A stretch of 64,000 nucleotides of DNA from Camellia lanceoleosa (taxonomy: Eukaryota; Streptophyta; Magnoliopsida; Ericales; Theaceae), in assembly GCA_025200525.1 (NCBI GenBank), contig CM045762.1, positions 107,844,682 to 107,908,681 of the forward strand, read 5' to 3'. The translations under genes and the position numbers were made by a program. A model generated the notes under the pieces. The model saw nothing but the letters and a program-made list of their open reading frames with translations, did not search any database and was not told the origin of the DNA. Within the stretch, counting starts at the first letter, position 1; every line of letters starts with the position of its first letter. Positions 11,274 through 22,615 of this stretch are shown one piece after another.

Positions 11274-11927
11274 CTAGGAAATAGGAGCGAATCTGGCCCT
11301 AATTGTGGTTTTAAAGGCATTGTATTCATCTGGTAATCCATTGAGAATTAATAAGAGCAAATCTTCTTCATCCACAGGTGAGGAAGCCAAAGAAAGCTGA
11401 TCTGAAATGACTTTGAATTTACTCAAATAATCTTCCATTGTTGAACCTTTCTTAGTAATTTGACTCAGTTTGTTCTTGAGCTGATGAATGTGAGATCGAG
11501 AAAGAGATGTGAATCTCTTTGCAAGAACAGTCCAGACTTCAAAGCTAGAGTGACAATGGATCACGGATATATAAACAGATGGAGATAATGTGGCTGTGAT
11601 ACAGCTCAACAAATGAGCATCAACAGTGATCCACTGTGTATAGGCAAGGTTTAGAACTTCTTGATTGTGTGAATTGAGAACAACTGAGGGAGGACATACC
11701 TCTGATCCATCAATGTATCCAAGAAGCTTTGTAGCTTTCAAAATATTGTGCAATTGACTTTTCCAAACTATGTAATTTGTAGCATCAAGCTTGGTTGTGA
11801 CAAAAGCATTGAGATTGGCAATCAACAATGTCAGATTGGCAGGTAAAGAAGAAGATGAAGACAAGGAACTGGAAGCTATGGAGTTTGGAGATACAGGAGG
11901 GTTAGGGTTAGGGTTTGAGGTCTCCAT
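11274..11927 (-). pseudogene. Copia-1 gag, N-terminal part
   Basis: Encodes a 217-aa capsid-type protein of the UBN2/retrotran_gag family that packages the element's RNA into virus-like particles in the cytoplasm. Seen: Ser/Pro/Asn-rich N-terminus, LDATNYIVWKSQL, LLGYIDGSEVCPPS, a W-T-V-L-A-K-R-F stretch and the LLLLILNGLPDEYNAFKTTI end of the domain. The start was chosen as the first Met, about 30 bases after the primer-binding site. The frame stops at FAPIS, and the match continues in another frame 2 bases further on, consistent with a one-base loss in the CCTATTTCCTAG stretch. The normal family arrangement is one continuous gag-pol frame. Confidence 0.9.
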
Positions 11928-11957
11928 TAGAGGACCTTTGCTCGTAGGAGCTCTAGT

Positions 11958-11969
11958 GCTCTGATACCA
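11958..11969 (-). promoter_or_regulatory. Copia-1 primer-binding site
   Basis: The minus strand reads TGGTATCAGAGC directly next to the 5' LTR. This is complementary to the 3' end of plant initiator tRNA-Met, the usual primer for copia minus-strand DNA synthesis. Confidence 0.93.
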
Positions 11970-12274
11970 TAAAGAAATTCAGATTTATTTCATCAAAAAT
12001 CAATATTACACAAAAGATCTTTATGCCTTATATAGACATAAGCACTAATCTAACTCCCTAATCTAACTGCCTAATTTGTAACTATCTAACCTAACCAAGA
12101 TTACAAGAAGCTAACTACAGTTCTAACAGATTACAGTTCTAACAGATTCATAACCGTAGACTGAAAGTCAAGCTAGGCATGGCTGAATCTGACTCTCTGT
12201 AGCTAGGCATGGTTGACTCTGACTCTCTGTAGCTAGGCATGGCTGACTCTGACTCATGTGCAGATGGCTTATCA
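11970..12274 (-). repeat. Copia-1 5' LTR (305 bp)
   Basis: Near-identical to 7232-7531: one G/A difference (GTAACTGTC versus GTAACTATC) and a local 5-base length change (GACCTGAAGC versus GACTGAAAGTCAAGC). By eye the identity exceeds 98 percent, pointing to recent insertion. Confidence 0.92.
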
Positions 12275-12279
12275 TGATT
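12275..12279. repeat. Target-site duplication TGATT, right copy
   Basis: Exact partner of the TGATT at 7227-7231, directly after the right LTR of Copia-1. Confidence 0.9.
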
Positions 12280-14432
12280 GTTGTGGTGTATTTTTGCATC
12301 AGTTTAATTGTAATCCCATTGGTTGTATTGGTTGTGTTGTTATTTCCCCTGTTTGTCAGTGGTATATATGGTGGAGGTGATCTGGAATGACAGTGACATC
12401 AATGTTAGTTAAACGTAATGTTGATGATTTAAATGTTAATGAAATGCAATGTTAGTCTCATTTGTTCATTGGGCTTTGTTGTTCTTTTCGCTGAATGGTT
12501 GGGTCCCCTTTTGGTTGGGCTTGTTTATGGATGTGTTGGTTTGTAGTTTAAATTGAATCAATGTTAGGCAGTTTGAATTGCAATTTTAGTCGCACTTGTT
12601 TAGTGGGTTTTGTAGTTATGTTCTTAAATGGTTGGATCCCTTTTTGGTTGGGTTCGTTTACGGATGTGTGGCTTTGTAAAATAAATTACATCCTTGTTAG
12701 GTAATGTGTGATGGCAACCACATCCATGTTGGTAAAATGTTCGACGTAGTGGTACGTTGATTGGCCGAATGACATTTAGATATATCCTGGAATAAAATGA
12801 CACACCATGACATAATGTTATCATTATTAACACCACATTGATCCAAAATTAAATAACGCAACTCGAAACCACATTCATGTTGGTAAAATGTTTGACGTAG
12901 TGGTATGTCGATTGGGTGAATGACATTTAGATATATGCTGGAATTAGTGTTTTCATTACGTAATAATGCACGATTGGTTGCAAGGAGTGGGTAGCGTGAT
13001 AGCCCACAATGGTCTTTTTTAGTTTTTTGTTTGTAAAATTTTGTATGCGTGATGGTGGTTTTTTTGTGAAGTGTTGTTGTGGTATGGTTTGATTAAATAA
13101 TGGGTGATGATTGAAACCTGGGATAATATGATCAAGCCTGAATGACTTTGCAAGGCACAACATGTTTTGCAAATCTTCGTCACAATCAACCTTAAACTTG
13201 TTGTATCCAAAAATGACATAACTCTACCATTACAAATACTGCATGGACCAAAAATTAAGCAACACAACCTGTAACAACAGTCAAACAACACCCCTAAAAT
13301 GGCATCGTAACATTAGCACATTTAAACTCCATACTTCCTGACACATCCACCAACAATGAAATCACAGCCCAACACTTTGAACCAACCATAAACAAAATAT
13401 AATATTGACTTGTAAATTGCTGCACAATCCGTCAGCAACACAGGCACCGAAGCAATACTGGGGGGGAAAAAAAAAACAAATAAACAAACAAAATCACCTA
13501 CACCTCCTTCAGCAAACCCCACGATCTGACATCAATGCACCCATATCAACTAGGTAACATCAACAACCCCCCAAATCACTCCACGCAATCCCTCATTCAT
13601 GTTGGTAATGTTATAGGTTTGAATCGTATTGTTGTTGCATTTAAATGGTAATGTGGGTTTGGAGTATATTGGTAGTGTGGTCATTGTTCTGTTTGTGGGT
13701 TCTGTATGTGTAGATGTCATTTGGCAAGTCGGTGTAACTTTGTGTTTCCGAACAATGATTGTGTTATGTAACTTTGTGGTTTTTGTTGGCTGCATTTTGT
13801 CGTTGTGATGTTTGTATTAACATGTGTAATGTACACATTAAATGGCCTCTGTTTTTTGACATTGTTATAGATATTGGGGACATGGTAGTGTTAGTGATTT
13901 GGGTCATTTGGATGTTAACTAATGTCAATGTTATAATATGGTAGAATAGGTGTGAGTGTTTATAGTGAGCTTGTGGTGGTAGCGTAAATCAAATTGTTAT
14001 GTAAATGTTAAATCTCTATGTTTGTTTAGTATTTAAAATGTATTATATAACACCACAAATGGGATAACATCATTCACTCACAAATCACTCCCCTGAATTT
14101 CGACAAAAAAATAGAAACGTAAAAACTTACCTTTTTGACACACACCGAACATTAAAAAAAAAAAAAAAATCACACCCAAAGGAAAACAAGTAAACTCCCA
14201 AACCCCTAAATTAAGAAAATATAACATATCCAAAATAAAAAGAACTAATTAGTTTGAAAGAAAATTTCTAAGACTAAATAGAACAACTATTCTTCAAATG
14301 AGATTTATGAGTAATTTTTTTCCATTTTCTAGAGTATTATCATATCCAATCCAGCTACATGTGATTATTGTTTTTATTGATTTAAGAATATTGTATGAGT
14401 TTGTGGTCTTAGTATTGTAACGCTATTAAATA
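12280..14432. other. Intergenic, with a ~75-bp duplicated segment
   Basis: No gene recognised. GT-rich words (GTTGTGGTG, GTTGGTAATGT) recur, and the strand composition changes abruptly near 13,320 from GT-rich to CA-rich, then back near 13,600. This may be remnants of an old element. The clearest internal duplication is listed separately. Confidence 0.45.
12718..12945. repeat. Diverged ~151-bp direct repeat
   Basis: ACCACATCCATGTTGGTAAA...GACATTTAGATATATCCTGG at 12,718-12,792 recurs as ACCACATTCATGTTGGTAAA...GACATTTAGATATATGCTGG at 12,869-12,943. A related CCAAAAATTAAGCAACACAACC word appears again near 13,250. Function unknown. Confidence 0.65.
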
Positions 14433-14441
14433 ATTATTTAA

Positions 14442-15136
14442 AGGGTAAATGACACTGAGTTTTTTTGAAATTTAAAAAAAAAAAAAAATACAATAAACTC
14501 ACAAATTTGGCATAATTACACTGAGTTTCTTTAAGATTTTAATTCATATAATAGTTGTTCCCATTTTCATCATAAATTAATTAATCATATGAATGAAAAA
14601 AAAAAAAGGAAAGAATAAACTTCACTTTACCCTCTGTGGTTTGGGCCACGTGCATTTTACCTCCTTAATGTTTAGAAATGACCACATAACCTTCACATGG
14701 TTTGTAGAATGAAGTGCATCGTTAGAACCGTTAATGATTTAATAAAAAGATTAAAATATTCATGTATATAAGTAACTTAAATATGTGAACTACAAACATT
14801 TTTGTCATTTGATTATAAAGTAAAGTGAACTTTAACCCCATGTGCGATTTACCTCTTTAAAATTTGAAAATGACTATATAACCTCTTTATGCCTGCCACG
14901 TGTTTCATACTTGTTTTAAGTTAAACGTAATGTTTAACAATGCACTTCAGTCTAAAAAAATTACATGGGAGTTATGTGGTCATTTTTAAACGTTAAGGGG
15001 GTAAACAGCACATAGCTCAAACCATAAAGGAGATAAAGTGAAGTTTGCCTATGAAAAATAATGTGTCATTTATTTTACATTAAAATATATATTTTAGCTT
15101 ATGTACCTTTATATTTTGATACTATCTAAATTAATA
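14442..15136. mobile_element. MITE A (Mutator-like), interrupted
   Basis: Starts AGGGTAAATGACACTGAG after ATTATTTAA (14,433-14,441) and matches MITE B for ~160 bases. It is then split by another MITE (14,617-15,045) and continues with the same AATAATGTGTCATTTATTTTAC sequence found in B. It lacks the right terminal inverted repeat and runs directly into ATTATTTAA and MITE B. There is no coding capacity. Confidence 0.65.
14617..15045. mobile_element. Nested MITE with ~85-bp terminal inverted repeats
   Basis: The left end reads AAACTTCACTTTACCCTCTG, then GTGGTTTG..CACGTGC and TAGAAATGACCACATAACC. The reverse complement of the right end reads AAACTTCACTTTATCTCC, TATGGTTTGAG...GTGC and TAAAAATGACCACATAAC. 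Inverted repeats this long with a non-coding interior are typical of Mutator-like MITEs. MITE B shows the corresponding uninterrupted site (15,285-15,310). Confidence 0.75.
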
Positions 15137-15145
15137 ATTATTTAA

Positions 15146-15483
15146 AGGGTACATGGCACTAACCTTTTCTGAAATTTGGATAAAATACAATACAAGCCCA
15201 CAAATTTGGTATAATTACGTTGAGTTTCCTTAAGATTTTAATTCATATAGTACTTAATCTCATTTTTATCAGAAATTCATTAGTCGTATGAATGAAAAAA
15301 TAATGTGTCATTTATTTTACATTAAATTGTGTATTTTATCTTTTGTATGTTTATGTTTTCATACTATCTGCATTAATTTTAATTTATTTAATCTTACCAA
15401 ATGAGAGATCAATGCAATTATGTCAAAACTGTAAAATTTATTGTATTTTTTTCAAATCTGAAAAGAGATCAATGTAATTTATC
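15146..15483. mobile_element. MITE B (Mutator-like), complete
   Basis: A 338-bp element flanked by the 9-bp duplication ATTATTTAA (15,137-15,145 and 15,484-15,492). The left end AGGGTACATGGCACTAACCT and the reverse complement of the right end (GATAAATTACATTGATCTC, then TTTTCAGATTTG) are imperfect inverted repeats of about 80 bases. They share the ATACAATA...CACAAATTTGGTATAATTAC core. A 9-bp duplication plus long inverted repeats points to the Mutator superfamily. Non-coding. Confidence 0.75.
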
Positions 15484-15492
15484 ATTATTTAA

Positions 15493-16607
15493 ATAATAAG
15501 TAGATGAGAGGAAAATCAAGTTTAAGAAAAAGTGGGGATTTGGATTGGAGGCTTTTTATTCTTGCCCTATAAGCAATTAAAATTGCCTCTTACCAAAAAC
15601 ATATTAAAAATTGCCATACTAGCATATTGTTTGATTCTAAAAAACATGCACACCAGAGAAAAAAGGAGGGAGGTGACGCGGATGTTTAATTTTTTTCTTC
15701 TTTTTTTCAATTTTTTAATTTTATTTTTATTAATAAACAACCATTGAAATTCTGATCTCCAAAACAACCACATAAATGCATGTTTCCTTCTATTTCAAAT
15801 CTTTCATCAATTTGTTTGCATTCCTAAAATGCCCTTGCCACATAAGATCCATATTTTCGAAAGTGTAAATTACACAAACCCTTGAGCTTCAGACAAAACA
15901 TATTAAGCCTTAAAGTGTAAATAGTTTATTTATTTATTATTACTATTATTTAAAGTTACTATTAAAGTTGTTGGAATTTTGAATTTCTTATTCACTGGTT
16001 AAAAGCATGGCAATCTTTAAAGATTAGGTTCCATATCGTGGAAAATGAGGTTGGTGATGTGCTTTATAAGTATAGTATCGTGTTGTGAGCCTGCGAAAGT
16101 ACGTCTTGAGTTTATTTTATTGATCCAAAATGTTCATAGTGTAGGGTTCGTTAAATAGATCATTCATAAAAAAATTCAAGTTAATTAGACATCTGTAACT
16201 TACAACAAGACTACGTTTATGTTTAAAAAAATAAACGGTTAGTATGATTTTAATAATTTTTTAGGGTTATTGTTCGTCTTGATCATGTGATTATATTTAT
16301 TCGATTAATTTTATTTTTTTATAAGAATAATATACTCAACTAATCTTATAATATAAACAATTTAAATTATTAAAATAGAATCGGAATAAACCATACGGGT
16401 GTGACAGCATGCGTGCTATTACAGCACTCACTCCCAATCCCACGTCTTGTAGTCTTGATACCGAATTTGATAAATATGATTAACTCTGTATCTTGGATAA
16501 ATTACAAATACATCTCCTGAAATTTAATTAAAATATAAATCACTCTTATGATTTTGGAAATTATTTTCACCTTTTAAAATTTCTAATTTCATAATAAATT
16601 GCGCCTT
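15493..16607. other. Intergenic, nothing recognised
   Basis: AT-rich DNA between MITE B and the CACTA element. Only short, low-complexity open frames are present (for example 15,532-15,747). Confidence 0.5.
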
Positions 16608-16657
16608 TTACAACAAGAAATAACACTTTTAGCGACCAATTTTTTGGTTGCAGAAAG

Positions 16658-17802
16658 TATTGGAAAATGACTTAAAAAAATCTTATTTTTTGCTAACTTT
16701 GAGTATTAATTAAGGTAGGACCCAAATGTTATTTTTAACGTTTCTAATTGCGTTCATGTTTAATGTCGCGTAGTAAATAACGTCATGTATTTGGTTGCTC
16801 AAAATCATTTCCAGATGAATGAGAATTTAACATGCTTTTTCGTGTTAGTGGATATAGTTTTAGGTGGGTTTCCTACACATTTGTGAAATGTGTTTCTCCC
16901 ACATTGGAAAAACTTAAGGATTTATATGGCTATATAAACTTTAGCTTGCTACACTTGGAATGGACCCCAATGGGTACCCAAGTTTTATGGAAGGGTGAGG
17001 TTATGAGTAACCCATTGGACCCAAAACAAAACACACGCACAAGACCATCATCGCCTGCCTTGACAAAGTGGCTTGTGTGCATGGTGTGAGGTTGGGATAG
17101 GCTTGTCTGACCAAATACTTACATTAGTGTATTTTATTTATTTATTTTTGAATTTCAGTTTCAAAATTCAAAATAAATCTGTCCAGATTTTTTCTCTACC
17201 CAAACAGGTTCATACTTGTTGAATTCTAACCGAAGAGATCTGTTTCTGTTCCGAACTGTTGAATTCCAACCAAACAGATCTGTTTCTATTCTGACCAGGT
17301 TTCTACTTGTTGAAACCAGATCTGTTTCTATTCCGAACAGGTTTATACCTATTGAAACTTGTTTTGACAAGCCACATGTTCTCCTATAAATAGCATGTCA
17401 TTCCAACATTCAATCCATCCAATTTTTCCCTGAGCATTTCGTCTTTCTTCTTCCATTTCCATCTTCTTCTTCTTTTTCTGCATCTATCCACCATTTAATT
17501 TCAAGAAGAAAAAGAAAGAGTTACAGCGAAGTTTTGGTTCACTAGACTTGACTTTGTAGTGCTGCAAATCAAGTATTAGTCGTTGCATCCTGGGAAGTAG
17601 ATGCCGTTAAATCTCGAAGCACCAGAGCGAGGGCGAAATCTACCTTAAAGAGATTGTGTCCAACACAAGTCTCGACTTAGAATTTTTGTAAGCAATTCAT
17701 TCGTAATTTAATTTTTTATTTTTTGGATTATTTAATTTTATTTTGTTGTTTATTTTCTTTATACATTTAATTTACAAACACACAACCACTAAGGTGCTAA
17801 CA
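16658..17802 (+). repeat. Copia-2 5' LTR
   Basis: Begins TATTGGAAAATG (TGTTGG in the partner) and ends GGTGCTAACA. The TATA box is TATAAATAG at 17,385-17,393. The U3 part (about 17,200-17,370) has four ~40-45-bp degenerate repeats with the core AGATCTGTTTCTATTC...GAACAGG and ACTTGTTGAA, which may act as enhancer-like units (inference). Confidence 0.88.
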
Positions 17803-18126
17803 ATCTTAAAGTAGATTTTCATTTTTTTGTTATTTGTGTGTTAAACAAACAAATATTTTGTTTCAGGAAATTAAATAGTAGTCGTATACTGTTTAATTTC
17901 TTAAATAGTAGTAATATATTGTTTAATGATTTATTTGATAACATAGCAGTCATATACTATTTATCATTGAAATTTTGTTACAAAATATTTTTCTGTAAAT
18001 TTTGTGTGTAAATCATATTCAGTATAATTTTGTGATTGGTGCATTTTTATTTTGTCAAAAATATGACTACTGAAACAAAACAGTACTGAGATTGTTCATA
18101 CTTCGACCCTCACACCTGTTGTGCCA

Positions 18127-19048
18127 ATGATGACTCCGACAGTATCGGTAAATCATGGGGAGAATCCAGAAAAATTCAATGGAAATGATTTTAAAAGATG
18201 GCAACAAAAGATTATGTTTATCTTACTATATTGAATTTGACTCGCTTCACTCATGAAAAAACTCTAGCACTAAAAGATAGAGAAACTGACTCGCAAGTGG
18301 TTGTCGCAGTCGATGCATGGAAGCATTGTGATTTTCTGTGTCTGAATTATATTCTCAATGGATTGGAAAATACACTATACAATGTGTATAGTGTCAAAAG
18401 CACAGCAAAAGAACTATGGGAATCTCTAGATCTGAAATATAAATCAGAAGATGCCGATACGAAGAAATTTGTTGTCGGCCGTTTTCTGAATTTTAAAATG
18501 ATAGATTCCAAAATGGTTATTAGCCAGGTTCAAGATCTCCAATTAATTCTCCATGACATACATGCGGAAGGGATAGTTCTCAATGAATCTTTCCAAGTAG
18601 CGGCAATCATTGAAAAATTGTCACCATCCTAGATAGAATTTAAGAATTATCTGAAGCATAAGTGCAAGGAGATGAAATTGGAGGAACTAATAGTGCAACT
18701 TCGAATTAAAGAGGACAATTGTGGTTCCGACAAGAACTCAGGAAACCATATCATGCAAAGCTAAAGCAAATGTTGTGGAACATGGACAAGGATCAAAATT
18801 CAACAACAAGAAGCGAAAGCATGATGGCAATGGGATCCACTAATAAGATCAACAAAGGGATCAACAATGGGGTTCAAAAAAGGTTCAAAGGCAAGTATTT
18901 TGTATGCAAAGATGGACATTGTGCTAAGGATTGTCACGTTCACAAGGACGGAAGAAGTTCAAGCAAAAAACCAACACAAGCCAACATTGCCGAGGATTTT
19001 TATCTTTTCGATGGAGTGGCGGACATCAATCTTCTTAGTAGTCTTTGA
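18127..19048 (+). pseudogene. Copia-2 gag with defective zinc knuckle
   Basis: The capsid-type region is recognisable from an ENPEKFNGNDFKRWQQKIMF-type start (18,150-18,215), LENTLYNVYSVKSTAKELWE, LDLKYKSEDA and IIEKLSPS; a TAG stop follows at 18,630. The RNA-binding part continues in another frame to about 19,048. The zinc knuckle reads YFVCKDGHCAKDC: the first cysteine and one spacer region are lost compared with CX2CX4HX4C. Gag would form particles around element RNA; this copy cannot. Confidence 0.8.
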
Positions 19049-19429
19049 GGCAAATTTGGTGGGCAATCCCAAAGAGTGGTGGGTGGAATCGGAGCAAACC
19101 GCCATATCTATGCAAATAAGAAGATGTTCACAACCTACAAAGTGATGGAAAGTGAGGAACAATTTTTATGGGAAACTCCTCCGCTTCAACCATAGAAGGA
19201 CAAGGAAATATCGTCTAAAATGATGTCGAGAAAAGAACTCACTCTTAACAATGTACTCCATGTGCCGCAAATTCGCAAGAATTTGATTTTGGAGTCATTG
19301 TTAATCAAGAATGGATTTAGATTAGTCTTTGAATCTAACAATGTTGTACTCTCAAGAGTGGAATGTATATGGGGCGAGATTACATGAGTGATGGGCTTTT
19401 TAAGCTCAATGTTTTAATTTGTACCAAAT

Positions 19430-20118
19430 TTGGCTATTAATAATAAGAACATTTCTTTTGTTTATATTGATGAGTCTTGTTTTTTATGGTATGGTAGATT
19501 AGGATATGTAAATTTTAATTCTTTGCGTAGACTTTTTTCTTTAGAATGTTTGCCAAACTTAGCGTTTGATCCTAATCATAAATGTGAAATTTGTTTGAGG
19601 CAAAACTTACTAAGACATCATTTAATAAAGTAGAAAGGAGAACTAAATTTTTAAGTTTAATTCACACAAATATCTATGATTTAAAATTTGTTCAAACTAG
19701 AGGAGGTAAAAAGTACTTTATTACTTTTATTGATAATTGCACTCAATATTGTTATGTTTACTTATTGAGAAGTAAAGATGAAGCCTTAGAAGCTTTTAAA
19801 TAATATAAACTTGAGGTTGAAAATCAACTTGGCAAAACTATTAAGGCAGTGAAGAATGACAGAGGTGGTGAGTATGATGCATCATTTGAGGAATTTTGTT
19901 CTGAACATGGTGTTATTCACCAAACCACTGCACCTTATTCTTCTCAGTCAAATGGAGTTGCTGAGAGAAAGAATCGAACTCTTAAAGAGACGATGAATGC
20001 CATGTTGATTAGTTCAGGGTTACCTCAGAACATGTGGGGAGAGGTGATTTTGTTTGCTAACTTTATCTTTAACAGGGTACCCTATAAGAAAATCAATCAA
20101 ACACCATATGAAGTATGA
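19430..20118 (+). pseudogene. Copia-2 integrase
   Basis: Seen in two overlapping frames: WYGRLGYVNFNSLRRL with CEIC (GAG-pre-integrase zinc site), then [20 protein letters not shown] and [18 protein letters not shown]. The core continues with NDRGGEYDASFEEFC, HGVIHQTTAPYSSQSNGVAE and RKNRTLKETMNAML. The first catalytic Asp, expected in a HTDI(C/Y)D-like motif, is N in HTNIYD. The second is present in the NDRGGEY context and the Glu in VAERKNRTL. Frame breaks at 19,633 and 19,803. Confidence 0.85.
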
Positions 20119-20185
20119 AAAGGTCAATGTCCTACCTACAATTACCTCAAAGTATGGGGGTGTTTGGTAAAAAAAAAACACTAAG

Positions 20186-21288
20186 ATGGGACCAAAAACC
20201 ATTGATTGTATGTTCATTGGTTATGCAAATAATAGTAGTGCATACAGATTTTTAGTTCATAGATCTGAAAATCCTGATATGCATGTAAACACTATTATTG
20301 AGTCAATGAATGCATCGTTTTTCAAACACATTTTTCCTTGCAAGGAAACTGAAGAGACAAGTTCAAATAAAAGAACTTTTGATACTACTATGGGTGGTAG
20401 TAAAGACCAAAATGATAATGAAACAGATGAACCTATATGTAGCAAGAGGGCTGGGATCTCTAAATCATTTGGTCCAGATTTTTTGACATACCTGTTAGAA
20501 AATGAGCCTCAAAACTTCAAGGAAGTAATGTCAAGTCCTGAAGCCCCATTGTGGAAAAAGGCTGAGAATAATGAAATTGAAACTACTTTGCAAAATCATA
20601 CTTGGAAACCGTGGATCTTCTAACAAGATGTAAACCTCTTGGATATAAGTGGATATTCAAGAGAAAATTAAAACAGATGGTTCAATAGATAAATACAAGG
20701 CTATGCTTGTTGTTGAGGGATATAAGCAGAAGAAGGCCTTGATTATTTTGATACCTATTTACCAATGACAAGAATAACATTTATTCGCATGCTAATTGCG
20801 ATTGTAGCTTTGTATAATCTAGAGATACATCAAGTATGTTAAAACACCTTTTTGAATGGCGAGTTAGATGAGGAAATCTATATGGAACAATCGGAAGGGT
20901 TTCAAGTTCTCAACCAAGAGAAAAAGGTTTGTAAACTTGTCAAATCCTTTATGGATTAAAACAAGCTCCGAAACAGTGGCATGAAAAATTTGATCACGCT
21001 ATACTTTTGCATGGTTTTAAGATAAACAAATGTGACAAATGTGTTTATGTTAAAAGCACAGGCACAGGCTAGGTCATAGTTTGTCTTTATGTGGTTGACA
21101 TGCCCATTATTGGAAACAATAATAACATGATTAAATCCACAAAGAAAATGTTGAAGAAAAAGTTTGATATGAAAGATCTAGGAATAGCAGATGTAATTCT
21201 AGGAATAAAAATTACTAGAACATCTAAAGGATATGCTTTATCTCAATCTCATTATGTTGAGAAGATTCTAGAAATGTGGAAAGCATGA
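20186..21288 (+). pseudogene. Copia-2 reverse transcriptase
   Basis: After a linker (GPKTIDCMFIGYANNSSAYR marks the integrase end), the reverse transcriptase runs through several frames: EAPLWKKAENNEIETTLQNH, TRCKPLGYKWIFK (about 20,616-20,656) and a LYGLKQAP stretch (about 20,945-20,970). The active site reads LYVVDMPIIGNN, so the usual YVDD is YVVD: one catalytic aspartate is replaced by valine. MKDLGIADVILGIKITR follows. Dead by both frame breaks and the active-site change. Confidence 0.82.
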
Positions 21289-21289
21289 C

Positions 21290-22030
21290 GATCGTCTCGC
21301 TAAAACAACTATTGACATTAGTCTTCATTTGCCAAAAAATACAAGTGTAGGTATATCACAATTAGAATACTCTCGGATAATCGGAAGCTTGATGTACTTA
21401 ATGAACTGCACTAGGTCGGATATAGACTATACTGTAAGCAAATTGAGTAGATACACAAGTAATCCAGGGTCAGATCACTGGAAATAAATAATTAGGATAC
21501 TTAGGTATCTAAGACATACCCAGAATTATGGCTTACATTATACCAAATATCCAGCAGTACTCGAGGGGTACAGCGATGCAAATTGGATATCGGATACTAA
21601 AGACTCAAAATCTACTAGTGGATACATCTTTACCCTGGAGATGCTGCAGTCTCTTGGAAATCCTCCTAGACATGCATAGCAAGGTTGACAATGGAATCTG
21701 AGTTTATCGCATTAGATAAAATAGGAGAAGAAGAAGAATGGCTTCGTAATTTCTTAGAAGACATTCCAATATGGTCTAAACATGTGCTAGCTATATGCAT
21801 TCACTATGATAGTGAAGCAGTAATAGAACGGACAAAAAATCATATATATAACGGTAAGTCTTGACACATTTGTCGAAGACATAATACTGTTAGGCATTTG
21901 CTCTCACGTGGAATAATTTTCATAGAATATGTAAAGTCAAGAGAGAATATTACAGATCTATTGACTAAAGGGCTAGCTAGAGAGCAAGTGTACCATTTAT
22001 CGAGGGGAATGGGTTTAAAGCCTATTACGT
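21290..22030 (+). pseudogene. Copia-2 RNase H
   Basis: Decayed but clear: YSRIIGSLMYLMNCTRSDID (21,370-21,430), [20 protein letters not shown] (21,570-21,630), MESEFIALDKIGEEEEWLRN (21,692-21,755), and the tail SRENITDLLTKGLAREQV then LSRGMGLKPIT ending with TAA near 22,030. The order and the GMGLKPI ending match copia polyproteins. Sequence from 22,032 to 22,615 is the non-coding 3' leader to the polypurine tract. Confidence 0.8.
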
Positions 22031-22615
22031 AAAAGTTGCCATAATGGCAACCCAACCTAGTTGACTAGAAATCCCAAGATCTAGGTTCAAAGAGACAACC
22101 GAATTATGGATGACTTCATGTATTACTAAGAAGGTTTACTCCTACCCATTTCTATGATAAGAAGAGTGATACTTGTAGCGTTAGTAGGATAAGCTTTGCT
22201 TTTAATGATTCTTATAGCTTGTACATCTAAGTGGGGTATAGCAGGATACTCTTAATAAGAAGTCACTTATATGAGTGTGAACTGGGCCGTTTCTGTGAGA
22301 ATTGGGAAGGCTAAATTCTCTAGAGCACTCATGAATTACCAGGTGTTGTTCAGGGCCAAAATGAACACAACCGTAAGAACCAAACTATGTCTGTGGATAC
22401 ACTATGTGTAGTCTATTATCTTGGCTTACACAAACAGCTGAATAGTTCAAGGTATCGCGTTCATTGGTTAGCCAGTAAGTTCAATCGGCTTTCACTAGAG
22501 GAGGTTCAAAGCCAAAAGCTACCTATCTCGATATGGTGTATATTCTTAATGTACTCTTTCTTTGTTTGCATTTTGGTGCATGTCCGTTATTGTGAATTCC
22601 ATTAATGTGGGGGAT

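Larger units (their letters stand above)
7232..12274 (-). mobile_element. Complete Ty1/copia LTR retrotransposon (Copia-1)
   Basis: A 5.04-kb element bounded by two near-identical LTRs and a perfect 5-bp target duplication TGATT (7227-7231 and 12275-12279). Reading the minus strand, the order is LTR, primer-binding site for initiator tRNA-Met, gag with a zinc knuckle, protease, integrase, reverse transcriptase, RNase H, polypurine tract, LTR. Integrase lies before reverse transcriptase, which defines copia. The gag type and the ERKHRH integrase motif suggest the Ale/Retrofit lineage (inference). The reading frame is broken four times although the LTRs are almost identical, so the copy is young but inactive as read. 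It interrupts non-coding DNA. Confidence 0.95.
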
